From: an uncultured Gemmatimonadota bacterium
GTDB taxonomy: Bacteria; Gemmatimonadota; Gemmatimonadetes; Gemmatimonadales; Gemmatimonadaceae
Direction: 5' to 3'
NCBI GenBank assembly: GCA_946479895.1
Contig: CAMLHT010000160.1
Coordinates: 1 to 8,883, forward strand
DNA length: 8,883 nucleotides
Shown here: one piece after another, positions 1 through 6,722 of the stretch
How positions within the stretch are numbered: the first letter of the stretch is position 1
How the letters are laid out: every line of letters begins with the position of its first letter
The notes under the pieces: model-generated
Seen by the model: only the letters and a program-made list of their open reading frames with translations
What the model was told of the DNA's origin: nothing
Database searches by the model: none
Position numbers and translations under genes: made by a program

Positions 1-502
1 GGCTCTTCCAAACGCCGTCATCAGACATCGTCTCATGACGACATCCGGAATCACTTGAAAATTGTTCGGTCTTACCTCTCCCCGATGGCCGAACGCCACC
101 GGATCAACGAGTAAGCACGCACATCTTCATCCACTTCGATTGTCAAACAGCTTTCAATTTCTTGTCGCTTTCAGCGACAGCCTTGAATCATACTGCTGAA
201 CCCTCAGTGAGTCAAGCGGAGAAGCGAAAAAACTTGCTCGCTTTTCATCCGCCGGTCCACCGCCGAACTCCCTGCTCCTGAGCTCGGTTGGCCAGCTGAC
301 CCAAGGCGCCTTTCCTGCCTCACTTCTGCGCCGGGCTCGGGCGAGCGATGACTCTACCCACACTCGCCGATCGTCCTGCTGCGGAGTGCGAATGATAAAG
401 GCGCCTATCATCATCCGCAACCCCGCTAAACACATTTCCTGCAACACCTTCCAACCAACCCTGTTCCAACGGCTGAGTCCGCACTAACAGACCCATCCAA
501 CA
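1..502. other. Gene-poor, lower-GC stretch downstream of the tRNA cluster
   Basis: I see no convincing gene in these 502 bases. A minus-strand open frame of 97 codons (447 to 154) exists, but it resembles no family I know and has no clear ribosome site. GC is about 55% by hand count, well below the rest of the window. Several imperfect inverted repeats occur: 163-179 (TGTCGC/GCGACA, 5-base loop), 216-252 (two stem blocks separated by a 3-base bulge) and 461-490. None is followed by a T-run on either strand, so none is a clear intrinsic terminator. The stretch begins exactly where tRNA-Lys ends, a position often used by integrating elements, but no integrase or repeated tRNA end is visible. 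Confidence 0.6.
461..490 (-). repeat. Imperfect inverted repeat just past tRNA-Lys
   Basis: CTGTT at 461-465 pairs with AACAG at 486-490, and CGG at 470-472 with CCG at 479-481, around a 6-base loop and a 4x4 internal loop. It starts 13 bases downstream of the tRNA-Lys 3' end in the direction of transcription, so it could help end the tRNA transcript or guide 3' processing. No U-tract follows, and the internal loop is mostly unpaired, so this is a weak call. Confidence 0.3.
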
Positions 503-575
503 TGGACCGTGTAGGAATCGAACCTACAACCTAGCGATTAAGAGTCGCTTGCTCTGCCAGTTGAGCTAACGGTCC
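503..575 (-). tRNA. tRNA-Lys (anticodon CUU)
   Basis: The minus strand folds as a standard cloverleaf. The acceptor stem is GGACCGT with ACGGTCC, followed by discriminator A. The D-arm starts GCTC, and the anticodon stem AGCGA/TCGCT encloses loop CTCTTAA, giving anticodon CTT (complement at 540-542). The T-arm carries TTCGATT. It decodes AAG. The 3' CCA is not encoded. It is the last of three minus-strand tRNAs, about 56 bases after tRNA-Arg. Confidence 0.96.
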
Positions 576-590
576 AGAACCATCCCGCCA

Positions 591-619
591 AAGCACCCTT
601 CGCTTCACCCAGGATGACA
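591..619 (-). repeat. Degenerate copy of a REP-like short repeat
   Basis: Read on the minus strand this begins TGTCATCCTG and continues with AGCGA and a G-rich block, matching the clearer copy at 1451-1483 with substitutions in between. It lies in the gap between tRNA-Arg and tRNA-Lys, in the same orientation as the other copy. Elements with this TCATCCTGAGC...AGCGA pattern are familiar as dispersed intergenic repeats in environmental high-GC bacteria. That assignment is from memory and the function is unknown. Confidence 0.5.
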
Positions 620-631
620 GCTTCCCGCTGA

Positions 632-705
632 CGCGCCAGGAGGGAATCGAACCCCCGACCTACAGCTTAGAAGGCTGCCGCTCTATCCATCTGAGCTACT
701 GGCGC
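632..705 (-). tRNA. tRNA-Arg (anticodon UCU)
   Basis: The minus strand gives acceptor stem GCGCCAG with CTGGCGC and discriminator G, D-arm GCTC with loop containing AGATGGATA, anticodon loop CTTCTAA (anticodon TCT, complement at 669-671) and T-loop TTCGATT. It decodes AGA. No CCA is encoded. It sits 36 bases after tRNA-Pro, so the three tRNAs are probably processed from one precursor. Confidence 0.96.
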
Positions 706-741
706 TTCGATCAGCAATCGGGACCTCCCGGCCCCAGCAGG

Positions 742-815
742 TCGGGGCGCCCGGATTTGAACCGGGGACCTCCTGCTCCCAAAGCAGGCGCGATACCAGG
801 CTACGCTACGCCCCG
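742..815 (-). tRNA. tRNA-Pro (anticodon UGG)
   Basis: The minus strand shows acceptor CGGGGCG with CGCCCCG (including the C1-G72 pair characteristic of bacterial tRNA-Pro), discriminator A, anticodon stem CCTGC/GCAGG around loop TTTGGGA (anticodon TGG, complement at 779-781), and T-loop TTCAAAT. No CCA is encoded. It begins 31 bases after the rdgB stop codon with no obvious promoter or terminator between, so co-transcription with rdgB is plausible. Confidence 0.97.
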
Positions 816-846
816 AGAGCCGTGCAATGTAGCCAGACGGTTTTCG

Positions 847-1449
847 CTACGCAATTGCATCGATCAACGCGCGAAACGCGCGCGCCCGATGACTCACCGT
901 CGCCTTCTCCTCGAGCGTCGCCTCGCCGAACGTCTTCCCGAGCTCCGTCGAGAAGAAGTACGGATCGTAACCGAACCCGCCCCGCCCGCGCGGCGCCGCG
1001 TGCACCTCTCCCGACACCTCGCCGCGACGCACGACGATTCCCGTCTCGGAGCACAGCGCCGCAACGCACACGTAGCGCGCCGAACGATCGTCACTCGCGC
1101 CGAGCAGCCGCACCAGCAACGCGTTGTTCTCGGCGTCGAGCGCTTCGCCGTCGAGATCGGGCCGTTCGCTCCACCGCTTGCTCCGCACGCCGGGCCGACC
1201 GCCGAGCGCGCGCACCTCGATGCCTGAGTCGTCGGCCACCGTCGGGATTCCACTCAGGCGGAAGAACCACTTCGCCTTCGCGATGGCATTTTCCTCGAAG
1301 GTCTCGAACGCTTCGAGCGCGTCCTCCTCCGCCGTCTCGGGGATCCCTGCCTCGGCGAGGTCGATCACGTCGATGCCGCGCGCGGCGAAGAGTGGACGCA
1401 GCTCGCGGAGCTTCCCCGCGCTGCGCGTGGCGATCAACAGACGGGACAA
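847..1449 (-). CDS. rdgB: RdgB/HAM1-family non-canonical purine NTP pyrophosphatase
   Basis: This enzyme hydrolyses XTP, dITP and ITP to monophosphates in the cytoplasm and keeps deaminated purines out of DNA and RNA. The predicted protein is 200 residues, typical for the family. Motifs in order: LLIATRSAGKLREL at the N-terminus (substrate lysine near residue 13; the usual Asn of the TGN/TRN motif is Ser), VADDSGIEV near 71-79 with the metal-binding Asp pair, GGFGYDPYF, and the closing SHRARAFRAL. No ATG lies upstream in frame. I choose TTG 1449, because it gives the expected short N-terminus and a GAGGGA block lies about 9 bases upstream. TTG 1440 is an alternative. The ribosome site falls within a short repeat inserted between rph and rdgB. 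The gene is 23 bases after the rph stop and followed by tRNA-Pro. The function is secure, the exact start is not. Confidence 0.93.
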   Translation of the reverse strand: MSRLLIATRSAGKLRELRPLFAARGIDVIDLAEAGIPETAEEDALEAFETFEENAIAKAKWFFRLSGIPTVADDSGIEVRALGGRPGVRSKRWSERPDLDGEALDAENNALLVRLLGASDDRSARYVCVAALCSETGIVVRRGEVSGEVHAAPRGRGGFGYDPYFFSTELGKTFGEATLEEKATVSHRARAFRALIDAIA

Positions 1450-1450
1450 A

Positions 1451-1483
1451 GAAAGCAGATCCCTCGCTGCGCTCAGGATGACA
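1451..1483 (-). repeat. REP-like short repeat at the rph/rdgB junction
   Basis: The minus strand reads TGTCATCCTGAGCGCAGCGA followed by GGGATCTGCTTTC. The outer ATCC and GGAT segments can pair imperfectly. It shares TGTCATCCTG, AGCGA and a GCTTT tail with the copy at 591-619. The TGA in its TCATCCTGA core is the stop codon of rph, and its GAGGGA segment is the best ribosome-site candidate for rdgB. It appears to have been inserted at, and domesticated into, the gene junction; that history is inference. Confidence 0.6.
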
Positions 1484-2216
1484 CCTCGCCGAGCGCGCGC
1501 ACCTGCGCCGCGTCGAGCTGGCGGATGCCGGCGACGGCCAGCTCGAGCAGCCCGTCGAGCTCCGCGCGCGAGAAGGTCCCGTGCTCCCCCGTGCCCTGGA
1601 CCTCGACGAACCCGCCCTCGCTGCTCATCACCACGTTCATGTCCACCGCCGCCGACACATCCTCCTCGTAGTCGAGGTCGAGGCGTCGCCCTCCGGCGGT
1701 GAGCCCGACGCTGACCGCCGCGACCCGGCGCTTCACCGGGCTCGCGGCGATGCGGCCCGACGTCACCATCCAGTTGAACGCGTCGACCACCGCGACCGAC
1801 GCGCCGGTGATGGCGGCGGTGCGCGTGCCGCCGTCGGCCTGGAGCACGTCGCAATCCACCTTGAGCGTGTATTCGCCGAAGCGGAAGTCGTCGAGCATCG
1901 CGCGGACGCTGCGACCGATCAGCCGCTGGATCTCCTGGGTGCGTCCGCCGATCTGTGACCGCTCGCGCGGCGTACGCGTGCGCGTGGCGCGGGGCAGCAT
2001 CGCGTACTCCGCGGTCAGCCAGCCTTCGCCCTTCCCCTTCTTCCAGCCGGGGACGCCATCCTCGATGGAGGCGGTGCACAGCACCCGCGTCGTGCCGAAG
2101 GCGATGAGGCAGGAGCCTTCGGCGTACGGGGCGACGTTCCGCTCGAGCGAGACGGGGCGCATTTCATGGTCGGCGCGGGCGCGGCGCGCGGGAGCGGAAG
2201 CGGAATCAGGCGTCAC
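1473..2216 (-). CDS. rph: Ribonuclease PH
   Basis: RNase PH is a phosphorolytic 3'-5' exoribonuclease that trims tRNA 3' ends and works as a hexameric ring. The 247-residue product has the expected length and signature: [43 protein letters not shown], the phosphate-site region [18 protein letters not shown], and [18 protein letters not shown]. The start is GTG 2216, overlapping the upstream rfaE2 end by 11 bases. An internal ATG at 2162 exists, but the residues before it ([12 protein letters not shown]) align with the family's GRAPDQLRPV segment, so the upstream start is better. The last residues (EVSS) and the stop codon come from a short repeat, a small extension of the usual C-terminus. 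Because tRNAs lie just downstream, an RNA-processing gene next to its likely substrates is a pleasing but perhaps accidental neighbourhood. Confidence 0.96.
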   Translation of the reverse strand: MTPDSASAPARRARADHEMRPVSLERNVAPYAEGSCLIAFGTTRVLCTASIEDGVPGWKKGKGEGWLTAEYAMLPRATRTRTPRERSQIGGRTQEIQRLIGRSVRAMLDDFRFGEYTLKVDCDVLQADGGTRTAAITGASVAVVDAFNWMVTSGRIAASPVKRRVAAVSVGLTAGGRRLDLDYEEDVSAAVDMNVVMSSEGGFVEVQGTGEHGTFSRAELDGLLELAVAGIRQLDAAQVRALGEVSS

Positions 2217-2688
2217 GAAGCTTGTTGATGATGGAGGTGGTGGATTGGCCCGGCGTGAGCGGGATGACGGCGACTTCCCCGCCCCAGGCGCGCACGTCGA
2301 GCGCGCCGACGATCGTCGCCTCGGTGTAGTCGCCGCCCTTCACGAGGACGTCGGGCCGAAGGGCGCGAATGGACTCGAGGGGCGTGTCGTCGCCGAAGAT
2401 CACGACGGCGTCGACCATCGCCAGCGCCGCGAGCACGTAGGCGCGCTCGGACTCCGAGCGCACCGGGCGCTCGGGACCCTTGAGGCGCTTCACCGACGCA
2501 TCGCTGTTGAGGCCGACGACGAGCGCGTCGCCACGGCGGCGCGCGCCGAGCAGCACGTCGACGTGGCCGGGGTGGATCAGGTCAAAGACGCCGTTGGTGA
2601 AGACGACCTTGCCGGTCACTCCGCGTCTCCAGACCACGGCGTCGGCGAGGCTCATCACCTTCGACGCCGGGTCGGACGCGGACGACAT
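2206..2688 (-). CDS. rfaE2: D-glycero-beta-D-manno-heptose 1-phosphate adenylyltransferase (RfaE2/HldE C-terminal type)
   Basis: This enzyme transfers AMP from ATP to heptose-1-phosphate to make ADP-heptose, the precursor of the LPS inner core. The 160-residue protein is a single cytidylyltransferase-fold domain, without the kinase half found in fused HldE of E. coli. Visible motifs: [16 protein letters not shown] near 28-43 (nucleotide-binding HPGH at 39-42), [17 protein letters not shown] near 59-75, LVKGGDY, and [11 protein letters not shown] at the C-terminus. The ATG start shares one base with the preceding stop (TGATG), indicating translational coupling; an internal Met12 would also give a reasonable N-terminus. 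It sits in an envelope-gene run with lptE and ybgC. The kinase partner (RfaE1/HldA) is not in this window. Confidence 0.94.
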   Translation of the reverse strand: MSSASDPASKVMSLADAVVWRRGVTGKVVFTNGVFDLIHPGHVDVLLGARRRGDALVVGLNSDASVKRLKGPERPVRSESERAYVLAALAMVDAVVIFGDDTPLESIRALRPDVLVKGGDYTEATIVGALDVRAWGGEVAVIPLTPGQSTTSIINKLRDA

Positions 2689-3041
2689 CAGTAGTCGTAC
2701 TCGGCTCGGGGCGTGAAGTGGAATGACCGGTTGTGCAGCGGCAGCTCGACCAGCTCGACGTAATCCGCGCTGACGCTGATGTGCCGCCCCACACGCTCAA
2801 CGCTAACCTCCGAGGCGCCTTCCGGAAGCCCGAGCGAGTCCGCCTTCGCCGCCAGCCGCCGGGCGATGGTGCTGTCCGGCATCGTCTCGGCAAAGCGGAC
2901 GGTCTGCTTCATCGTGTCCTGGTACTGGTAGAAGTTCCAGTACACCTGGCCGATCCTGGCTCCGAAATAGAGGGCGGCCGCGACCAGCAGGGCCGTGAAG
3001 AGGCAGCCGAACGTCGTGGCGCCGCGACGGGATTTCACCAT
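2688..3041 (-). CDS. Small membrane-anchored protein, DUF4845-like
   Basis: The product is 117 residues with a short basic N-terminus ([10 protein letters not shown]), one transmembrane helix at about 10-30, and a C-terminal part predicted outside the inner membrane that ends in a beta-rich stretch ([17 protein letters not shown]). This architecture, including the sequence after the helix that includes [11 protein letters not shown], recalls DUF4845 proteins, which are single-pass envelope proteins of unknown role. The assignment is by appearance only. Its ATG overlaps the lptE-like stop by 7 bases, and its own stop overlaps the rfaE2 start by one base, so it is translated within the envelope operon. 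No enzymatic residues are recognisable. Confidence 0.8.
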   Translation of the reverse strand: MVKSRRGATTFGCLFTALLVAAALYFGARIGQVYWNFYQYQDTMKQTVRFAETMPDSTIARRLAAKADSLGLPEGASEVSVERVGRHISVSADYVELVELPLHNRSFHFTPRAEYDY

Positions 3042-3535
3042 TGGGATTGCGCTCCGTCGACGATGTCGTTGACCAGCTTCTCGATCGCGAGCCGGCGCCC
3101 CTCGGCGTCGGCACGCTCGGCGTATTCGCCCTCCCCGCGCAGCCCCTTGCGGCTGAAGAGGACCTTGCCCTTGCGCACGTCGAAGATCTCCACGTCCACG
3201 GTGATCTGGAGCCGGCGACGGGCGGAGGTGGTCTGGGTGCTGAACCCGACCGGAATGTCCTGCTCGTACGACTGAATGGTGCCGCGGACGATGGCCTTGG
3301 CCTCGTTCTCCGCGGCGTCGCGCACGCCGAGCCGGCGGCGGAGCTCCGATCGCATCTGGGTCAGGAGCTCCTGCTGGAGCGTCGAGGACGGCGTCCTGTT
3401 CTCGAACGGGAGGATGGCCATGGTGTCGATCTCCGGAGGCAGCCCGCCGCCCTTGAAGCCGTAGGGAAAGCGGCAGCTCGTCGCCGCCAGGAGCAGCAAC
3501 AGCGCACTACCGATTGAGAGACCAGATCGACGCAT
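3035..3535 (-). CDS. lptE: LptE-family LPS-assembly lipoprotein
   Basis: LptE plugs the LptD barrel in the outer membrane and helps insert lipopolysaccharide. The 166-residue protein starts with a lipoprotein signal peptide: basic MRRSG, a hydrophobic run to about residue 18, then a lipobox-like ATSC with the lipidated Cys at 21. The mature start CRFPYGFKGGGLPPEIDTMA followed by ILPFENRT is characteristic of the LptE family in Bacteroidota-like groups (aromatic residues after Cys, then a LPP...I.T..I..F.N pattern). The family is divergent, so secretin-linked or other small lipoproteins are the alternative. The start overlaps the end of the upstream lipoprotein gene by 29 bases. Its neighbours rfaE2 and ybgC also act in the envelope, which supports the call. 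Confidence 0.85.
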   Translation of the reverse strand: MRRSGLSIGSALLLLLAATSCRFPYGFKGGGLPPEIDTMAILPFENRTPSSTLQQELLTQMRSELRRRLGVRDAAENEAKAIVRGTIQSYEQDIPVGFSTQTTSARRRLQITVDVEIFDVRKGKVLFSRKGLRGEGEYAERADAEGRRLAIEKLVNDIVDGAQSQW

Positions 3536-4148
3536 CGAAACCCCTGACTGTGTCCACGCGCGTGACGTGGAGCTTCAACGTACGGCGGGCGGTCTCCTGG
3601 CGGTATTCCACCCGCTGGTCGTCGCCGCGCTCGACCCACTCGACGACGCGATCGCCATCGACCCGTTCCAGCCGGATCAGGCTGTCGGCGCGGAACGTCG
3701 CGCGCCACTCGACCGGCTTTCCCAGGTCTGCCCGAAGGAACACTCCATCGAGCCGCACCGCCGTGTCCCGGGTCACGGGAAAGGCGGATCTGCCCAACGT
3801 CGCCCAGAGCAGCGTGGGCGGCGGGATGAGCCGCCTGAACATGTCGATCCCCGGCAGCTGGAGTGAATCCCCCAGCAGCACCGCGCTGCCACCGACGAAT
3901 CCGCCGGCGAGGAAGAAGTCGAGCCGAGCGCTGTCGGGTGCCGTGACGCGCGCCACGCCATCGCCCTTGCCGGACATGTCGGGGTCGGCGTACTCCCACT
4001 CGAACACGATGAGGCGCGAGCCGGGCGGCAGCGCCGTGCGTGGCATGGCGACCGGAGCCAGCTCACCGGCGAGCGGCTTCAGTCGCGGCGCGCACGCGAC
4101 CGCGGCGAGGAGGATGAGCGGGACGACCCGGCCGAACACCGATCGCAT
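3507..4148 (-). CDS. Putative lipoprotein of unknown function
   Basis: I do not recognise this 213-residue protein with certainty. It has a signal peptide (MRSVFGRVV, then LILLAAVAC) with a lipobox-like AVAC and Cys at residue 19, so it is probably lipidated and sits in the envelope. The mature part looks rich in beta strands, with segments such as GDGVARVTAPDSARLDFFLA and LRADLGKPVEWRATFRADS. The succession of amphipathic strands recalls the LolA/LolB-like fold that carries lipoproteins or glycolipids, but this is a shape impression only. The ATG shares one base with the ybgC stop (TGATG), and the end overlaps the lptE start by 29 bases. Tight coupling to lptE suggests a joint envelope role. 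The open frame extends upstream, but the overlap and signal peptide fix the start. Confidence 0.85.
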   Translation of the reverse strand: MRSVFGRVVPLILLAAVACAPRLKPLAGELAPVAMPRTALPPGSRLIVFEWEYADPDMSGKGDGVARVTAPDSARLDFFLAGGFVGGSAVLLGDSLQLPGIDMFRRLIPPPTLLWATLGRSAFPVTRDTAVRLDGVFLRADLGKPVEWRATFRADSLIRLERVDGDRVVEWVERGDDQRVEYRQETARRTLKLHVTRVDTVRGFDASIWSLNR

Positions 4149-4555
4149 CAATGCTCCGTGAACAGGTCGCGAATTTCCGGCGACAGCTTGCGCGGCCGGC
4201 CGGCCGCATCGACGGAGACGAGCGAAGTGCGCGCCGTCACCAGGCGCTCGTTCGTTTCGGCGTTCGTGATGAGATAGTCGAACACGATGAGGCGGGACTG
4301 AAGGTCGGCAAGCGTCGTCCGGACGCGGACGAGCTCCTCGTAGCGGGCCGCCCCGTGAAAGCGGGCGCTGAGGTCCGCTACCGCCAGCAGCGTGCCGCTG
4401 CGCTCGATGTCGGCATAGCTCATCCCGCGCTTCCTGATGAAGTCCGTGCGACCCACCTCGCACCAGACGAGGTAGTTGGTGTGGTACACCACACCCATCT
4501 GGTCGGTCTCGGCGTACCGGACCCGGAACTCGATCTCCGTTGGTGGCAGCGGCAT
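4148..4555 (-). CDS. ybgC: YbgC/FadM-type acyl-CoA thioesterase (hotdog fold)
   Basis: YbgC-type thioesterases cleave acyl-CoA or acyl-ACP thioesters and are commonly encoded next to Tol-Pal genes. The 135-residue protein has the usual length and the catalytic signature VRYAETDQMGVVYHTNYLVW at residues 12-31, with the Asp at about 18 and His at 25, followed by the EVGRTDFIRKRG helix. The later FDYLITNAETNERLVTARTS region is the expected sheet core. ATG 4555 is preceded by GAGAG, a modest ribosome site. It is the first gene of the left minus-strand operon and divergent from the lpxH-like gene with about 41 bases between. No tol genes are present here; its substrate in this organism is unknown. 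Confidence 0.92.
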   Translation of the reverse strand: MPLPPTEIEFRVRYAETDQMGVVYHTNYLVWCEVGRTDFIRKRGMSYADIERSGTLLAVADLSARFHGAARYEELVRVRTTLADLQSRLIVFDYLITNAETNERLVTARTSLVSVDAAGRPRKLSPEIRDLFTEH

Positions 4556-4581
4556 TTGGGCTCTCGTGGGAACGTCGCTCG

Positions 4582-4591
4582 AAGTTAACTT
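4582..4591. promoter_or_regulatory. Perfect 10-bp palindrome in the divergent gap
   Basis: AAGTTAACTT is its own reverse complement and is AT-rich in a GC-rich setting. It lies in the 41-base gap between the divergent ybgC and lpxH-like starts, so it could be an operator or a pair of overlapping -10 elements serving both sides. No convincing -35 box is visible on either strand, so the role is a guess. Confidence 0.35.
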
Positions 4592-4596
4592 GGGGC

Positions 4597-5382
4597 GTGC
4601 TGCCGACCCCGACCTACGTGTTCTCCGACGCCCATCTCGGCTTCGCGCCGGCGGCGGTGCACGATCGCGTGCTGACCTTTCTCCGGCACTGCCGGCACAC
4701 CGCCGGCGCCGTGGTCATCAATGGCGACCTGTTCGAGTTCTGGTTCGAGTGGAAGACGGTGATTCCCCGCTCGAGCTTCCGGATTCTCGCCGCGCTCGCC
4801 GAGCTGCGGGATGCGGGGATCCCGGTGATCATGATCGCCGGCAATCATGATTGCTGGGGAGGCGAGGTGCTCTCGCGCGACGTGGGCGTCGATTACCGGA
4901 TGGATCCCTGGGAAGGTGACGTCGCCGGGTGGAAGACCCGCATCGAGCATGGCGACGGGCTCCGGCCGAAGGAAGACCGCGGCTACCGGGCGCTCCGCCG
5001 CCTCCTGCGGAATCCGCTCGCGATCAGGGCATTCCGCTGGCTCCATCCCGACCTGGCGACGCCGCTCGCCGGCGGGAGCTCCAACGCCAGCCGCACCTAC
5101 GCGTCGCGCGACCGCGGCCAGGGCCTGCGCGACGCCGCGAGGATCGCGCTGGCGACGCGCGGAGATCTCGAGCTCCTGATCTACGGCCACTCGCACGTGC
5201 CGGCGCTGGAGCGGGTGTCGCCCGGGCAGATCTACGCGAACGCGGGGTCGTGGCTCGACCAGCCGACGTTCCTGCGCATCACGCCGGAGCGCGTCGCGCT
5301 GCGCGAATGGACCGGGTCAGCCGAGAGTCCTGACCTCGACGCCCTCGATCGTATCGCCGAGGAAGCGCTGCCCAAGCTGTAG
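4597..5382 (+). CDS. lpxH: LpxH-like UDP-2,3-diacylglucosamine diphosphatase (metallophosphoesterase)
   Basis: LpxH hydrolyses UDP-2,3-diacylglucosamine to lipid X, the fourth step of lipid A synthesis, at the inner membrane surface. The 261-residue protein carries all calcineurin-like metal motifs: SDAHLG (D11, H13), GDLFEFWFEW (D44), GNHDCWGG (N83, H84), HGD (H118) and GHSH (198-200). The segment between HGD and residue 165, with RNPLAIRAFRWLHPDLA, matches the insertion of Bacteroidota-type LpxH. GTG 4597 is preferred: it places the SDAHLG strand at the normal distance from the N-terminus and has GGGG just upstream. An ATG at 4540 would overlap ybgC and add 19 atypical residues. It is the only plus-strand gene, and its 3' end overlaps murI by 66 bases. 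Confidence 0.88.
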   Translation: MLPTPTYVFSDAHLGFAPAAVHDRVLTFLRHCRHTAGAVVINGDLFEFWFEWKTVIPRSSFRILAALAELRDAGIPVIMIAGNHDCWGGEVLSRDVGVDYRMDPWEGDVAGWKTRIEHGDGLRPKEDRGYRALRRLLRNPLAIRAFRWLHPDLATPLAGGSSNASRTYASRDRGQGLRDAARIALATRGDLELLIYGHSHVPALERVSPGQIYANAGSWLDQPTFLRITPERVALREWTGSAESPDLDALDRIAEEALPKL

Positions 5383-6126
5383 GAACATCAGCGGGTCGTC
5401 GGACGCGATGAAGCGGTGCGTCGGCTGATGGCCATCGTCGGTCGCCAGCCCCTGGTCGTCGAGCGTACGCGCAGTCTCGGCCGCCGTCTCCGCCGCGCTG
5501 TCGATCAGACTGACCCTGTCGCCCAGCACCTCGGCGAGAATGGGCTTGAGGAGCGGATAGTGGGTGCATCCGAGGACGAGGGTATCGACGTCCGCCGCGA
5601 TGAACGGCTGGAGATACTCCTCGACGATGAGCTGCGACGCGGGATGATCGTTCCACCCCTCCTCGACGAGCGGCACCAGGAGCGGGGCCGGCCGGGCGGT
5701 GATGATGGCATCGGGAGCGAGCGCGCGGATCGCGCGCTCGTAGGCGCCTGACTTGATCGTGCCGACCGTGCCGATGACGCCGATGCGGCTGGTCCTCGTC
5801 GCCTTCACGGCGGCGCGCGCGCCGGGCTCGACGACGCCGATCACCGGCATGGTCAGCTTCTCGCGCAGCATCGTGAGGGCGTGCGCGGTCGCGGTGTTGC
5901 AGGCGATGACGATCGCCTTGACCCCCTGCGACTGGAGGAAATCGGCGATCTCCTGGCTGTACCGGCGCACGGTGTCGGGGCTCTTCGGCCCGTAGGGCAC
6001 GCGCGCCGTGTCGCCGAAGTACACGACGCTCTCCGCGGGAAGCTGGCGGATGATCTCGTGCGCGACGGTCAGGCCGCCGATGCCGGAATCGAAGACGCCG
6101 ATCGGGGCGTCCTTCGAGGCTACCAC
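5317..6126 (-). CDS. murI: Glutamate racemase
   Basis: MurI interconverts L- and D-glutamate in the cytoplasm, providing D-Glu for peptidoglycan. The 269-residue product has the expected length and signatures: PIGVFDSGIGGLTVAHEI at the N-terminus, YFGDTARVPYGPKS, the first catalytic cysteine in VIACNTATAHAL (C76) and the second in LGCTHYPLL (C187). The GTG 6126 start overlaps the upstream stop by 7 bases (GTGGTAG), with only a weak AGG as ribosome site, so translation is probably coupled. The long open frame upstream is a shadow. The final 66 bases are antisense to the end of the lpxH-like gene, yet both C-termini look like normal family ends. Confidence 0.97.
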   Translation of the reverse strand: MVASKDAPIGVFDSGIGGLTVAHEIIRQLPAESVVYFGDTARVPYGPKSPDTVRRYSQEIADFLQSQGVKAIVIACNTATAHALTMLREKLTMPVIGVVEPGARAAVKATRTSRIGVIGTVGTIKSGAYERAIRALAPDAIITARPAPLLVPLVEEGWNDHPASQLIVEEYLQPFIAADVDTLVLGCTHYPLLKPILAEVLGDRVSLIDSAAETAAETARTLDDQGLATDDGHQPTHRFIASDDPLMFLQLGQRFLGDTIEGVEVRTLG

Positions 6127-6692
6127 GGGACCTGCGCCATGATGACGAAGCGGCTGCGATTGCCGTTGACGGTCACGCGCGCGTTCACGTCCCAGAGGCT
6201 CGCGGCCACGAATGCGTCGGCGGCGGCGAAGAGGTGGTTCGCGACCAGCAGCGCGACCCAGTCCTCGACGTGGCTGCGCCGGGAGGACACTTCCTCGTCG
6301 GCGAAGCGGCGCCGCTCGACGATGGGCGTGGTGAGCCGGGCGCCGCTGGCGTCCACGTACGACGTCACGAGCGAGTCGCCGAGCTGACGCCGCGCCTCGT
6401 GCACGTCGGCGCCGGATTCGCGAATCATGGCGATCGACATGACTTCCACAGCGATGATGCCCACGCCGACGCGGTGACGGCCAAGACGGTTCTGCGCCGA
6501 CCCGGGGACTATGAGCGACTGGAGGAACGCGCGACCCGGAGTGATCGGGGGGCGCAGCGTGTCCACTTCGGCGGCCGGCGTCGTCGCCACGGGCGGCGTC
6601 TGGGCGACGGACCGTCGCGCGCCGACCACGAGCGCCAGCGCCAGGGCGACGCGCAACAGGGTCCTCGGGTGGTTCACGAAGCGCTGAAACAT
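6120..6692 (-). CDS. DUF5683-like membrane protein
   Basis: The 190-residue protein starts with a signal peptide or anchor (basic MFQRFVNHPRTLLR, hydrophobic to about 30, then SVAQT). A proline-rich linker follows, then a domain beginning ITPGRAFLQSLIVPGSAQNR, which resembles the P..A...S...PG.GQ opening of DUF5683, whose function is unknown. Further hydrophobic stretches (VGVGIIAVEVMSIAMI, and VALLVANHLFAAADAFVAAS) suggest two membrane helices. The usual PGLGQ Gly-Gln here reads PGSAQ. ATG 6692 lies 30 bases after the tRNA-Sec 3' end with no clear ribosome site; the frame stays open through the tRNA, but that part is not coding. It overlaps murI by 7 bases. Confidence 0.82.
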   Translation of the reverse strand: MFQRFVNHPRTLLRVALALALVVGARRSVAQTPPVATTPAAEVDTLRPPITPGRAFLQSLIVPGSAQNRLGRHRVGVGIIAVEVMSIAMIRESGADVHEARRQLGDSLVTSYVDASGARLTTPIVERRRFADEEVSSRRSHVEDWVALLVANHLFAAADAFVAASLWDVNARVTVNGNRSRFVIMAQVPW

Positions 6693-6722
6693 GCGAAAGT
6701 CGAGCCGTGCAGGAGTCGTGTG

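Noticed and set aside
163..179. Rho-independent terminator
   Set aside because: The 6-bp hairpin has no T-run after it on either strand.
154..447. Minus-strand open frame of 97 codons
   Set aside because: No recognisable family, no clear ribosome site, atypical composition and hairpins inside it. It could be a decayed or foreign gene, but I cannot support it as coding.
461..490. Integron attC-like recombination site
   Set aside because: The inverted repeat looked attC-like, but the ends do not match GTTRRRY/RYYYAAC core sites and no cassette structure is visible.
1699..2694. Long plus-strand open frame opposite rph and rfaE2, and similar frames elsewhere
   Set aside because: These are shadows of GC-rich genes on the other strand with low-complexity Arg/Ala-rich products and no domain.
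4540..4596. ATG 4540 as the lpxH start
   Set aside because: It would overlap ybgC by 16 bases and add 19 residues ahead of the strand that normally begins LpxH; GTG 4597 fits the family better.
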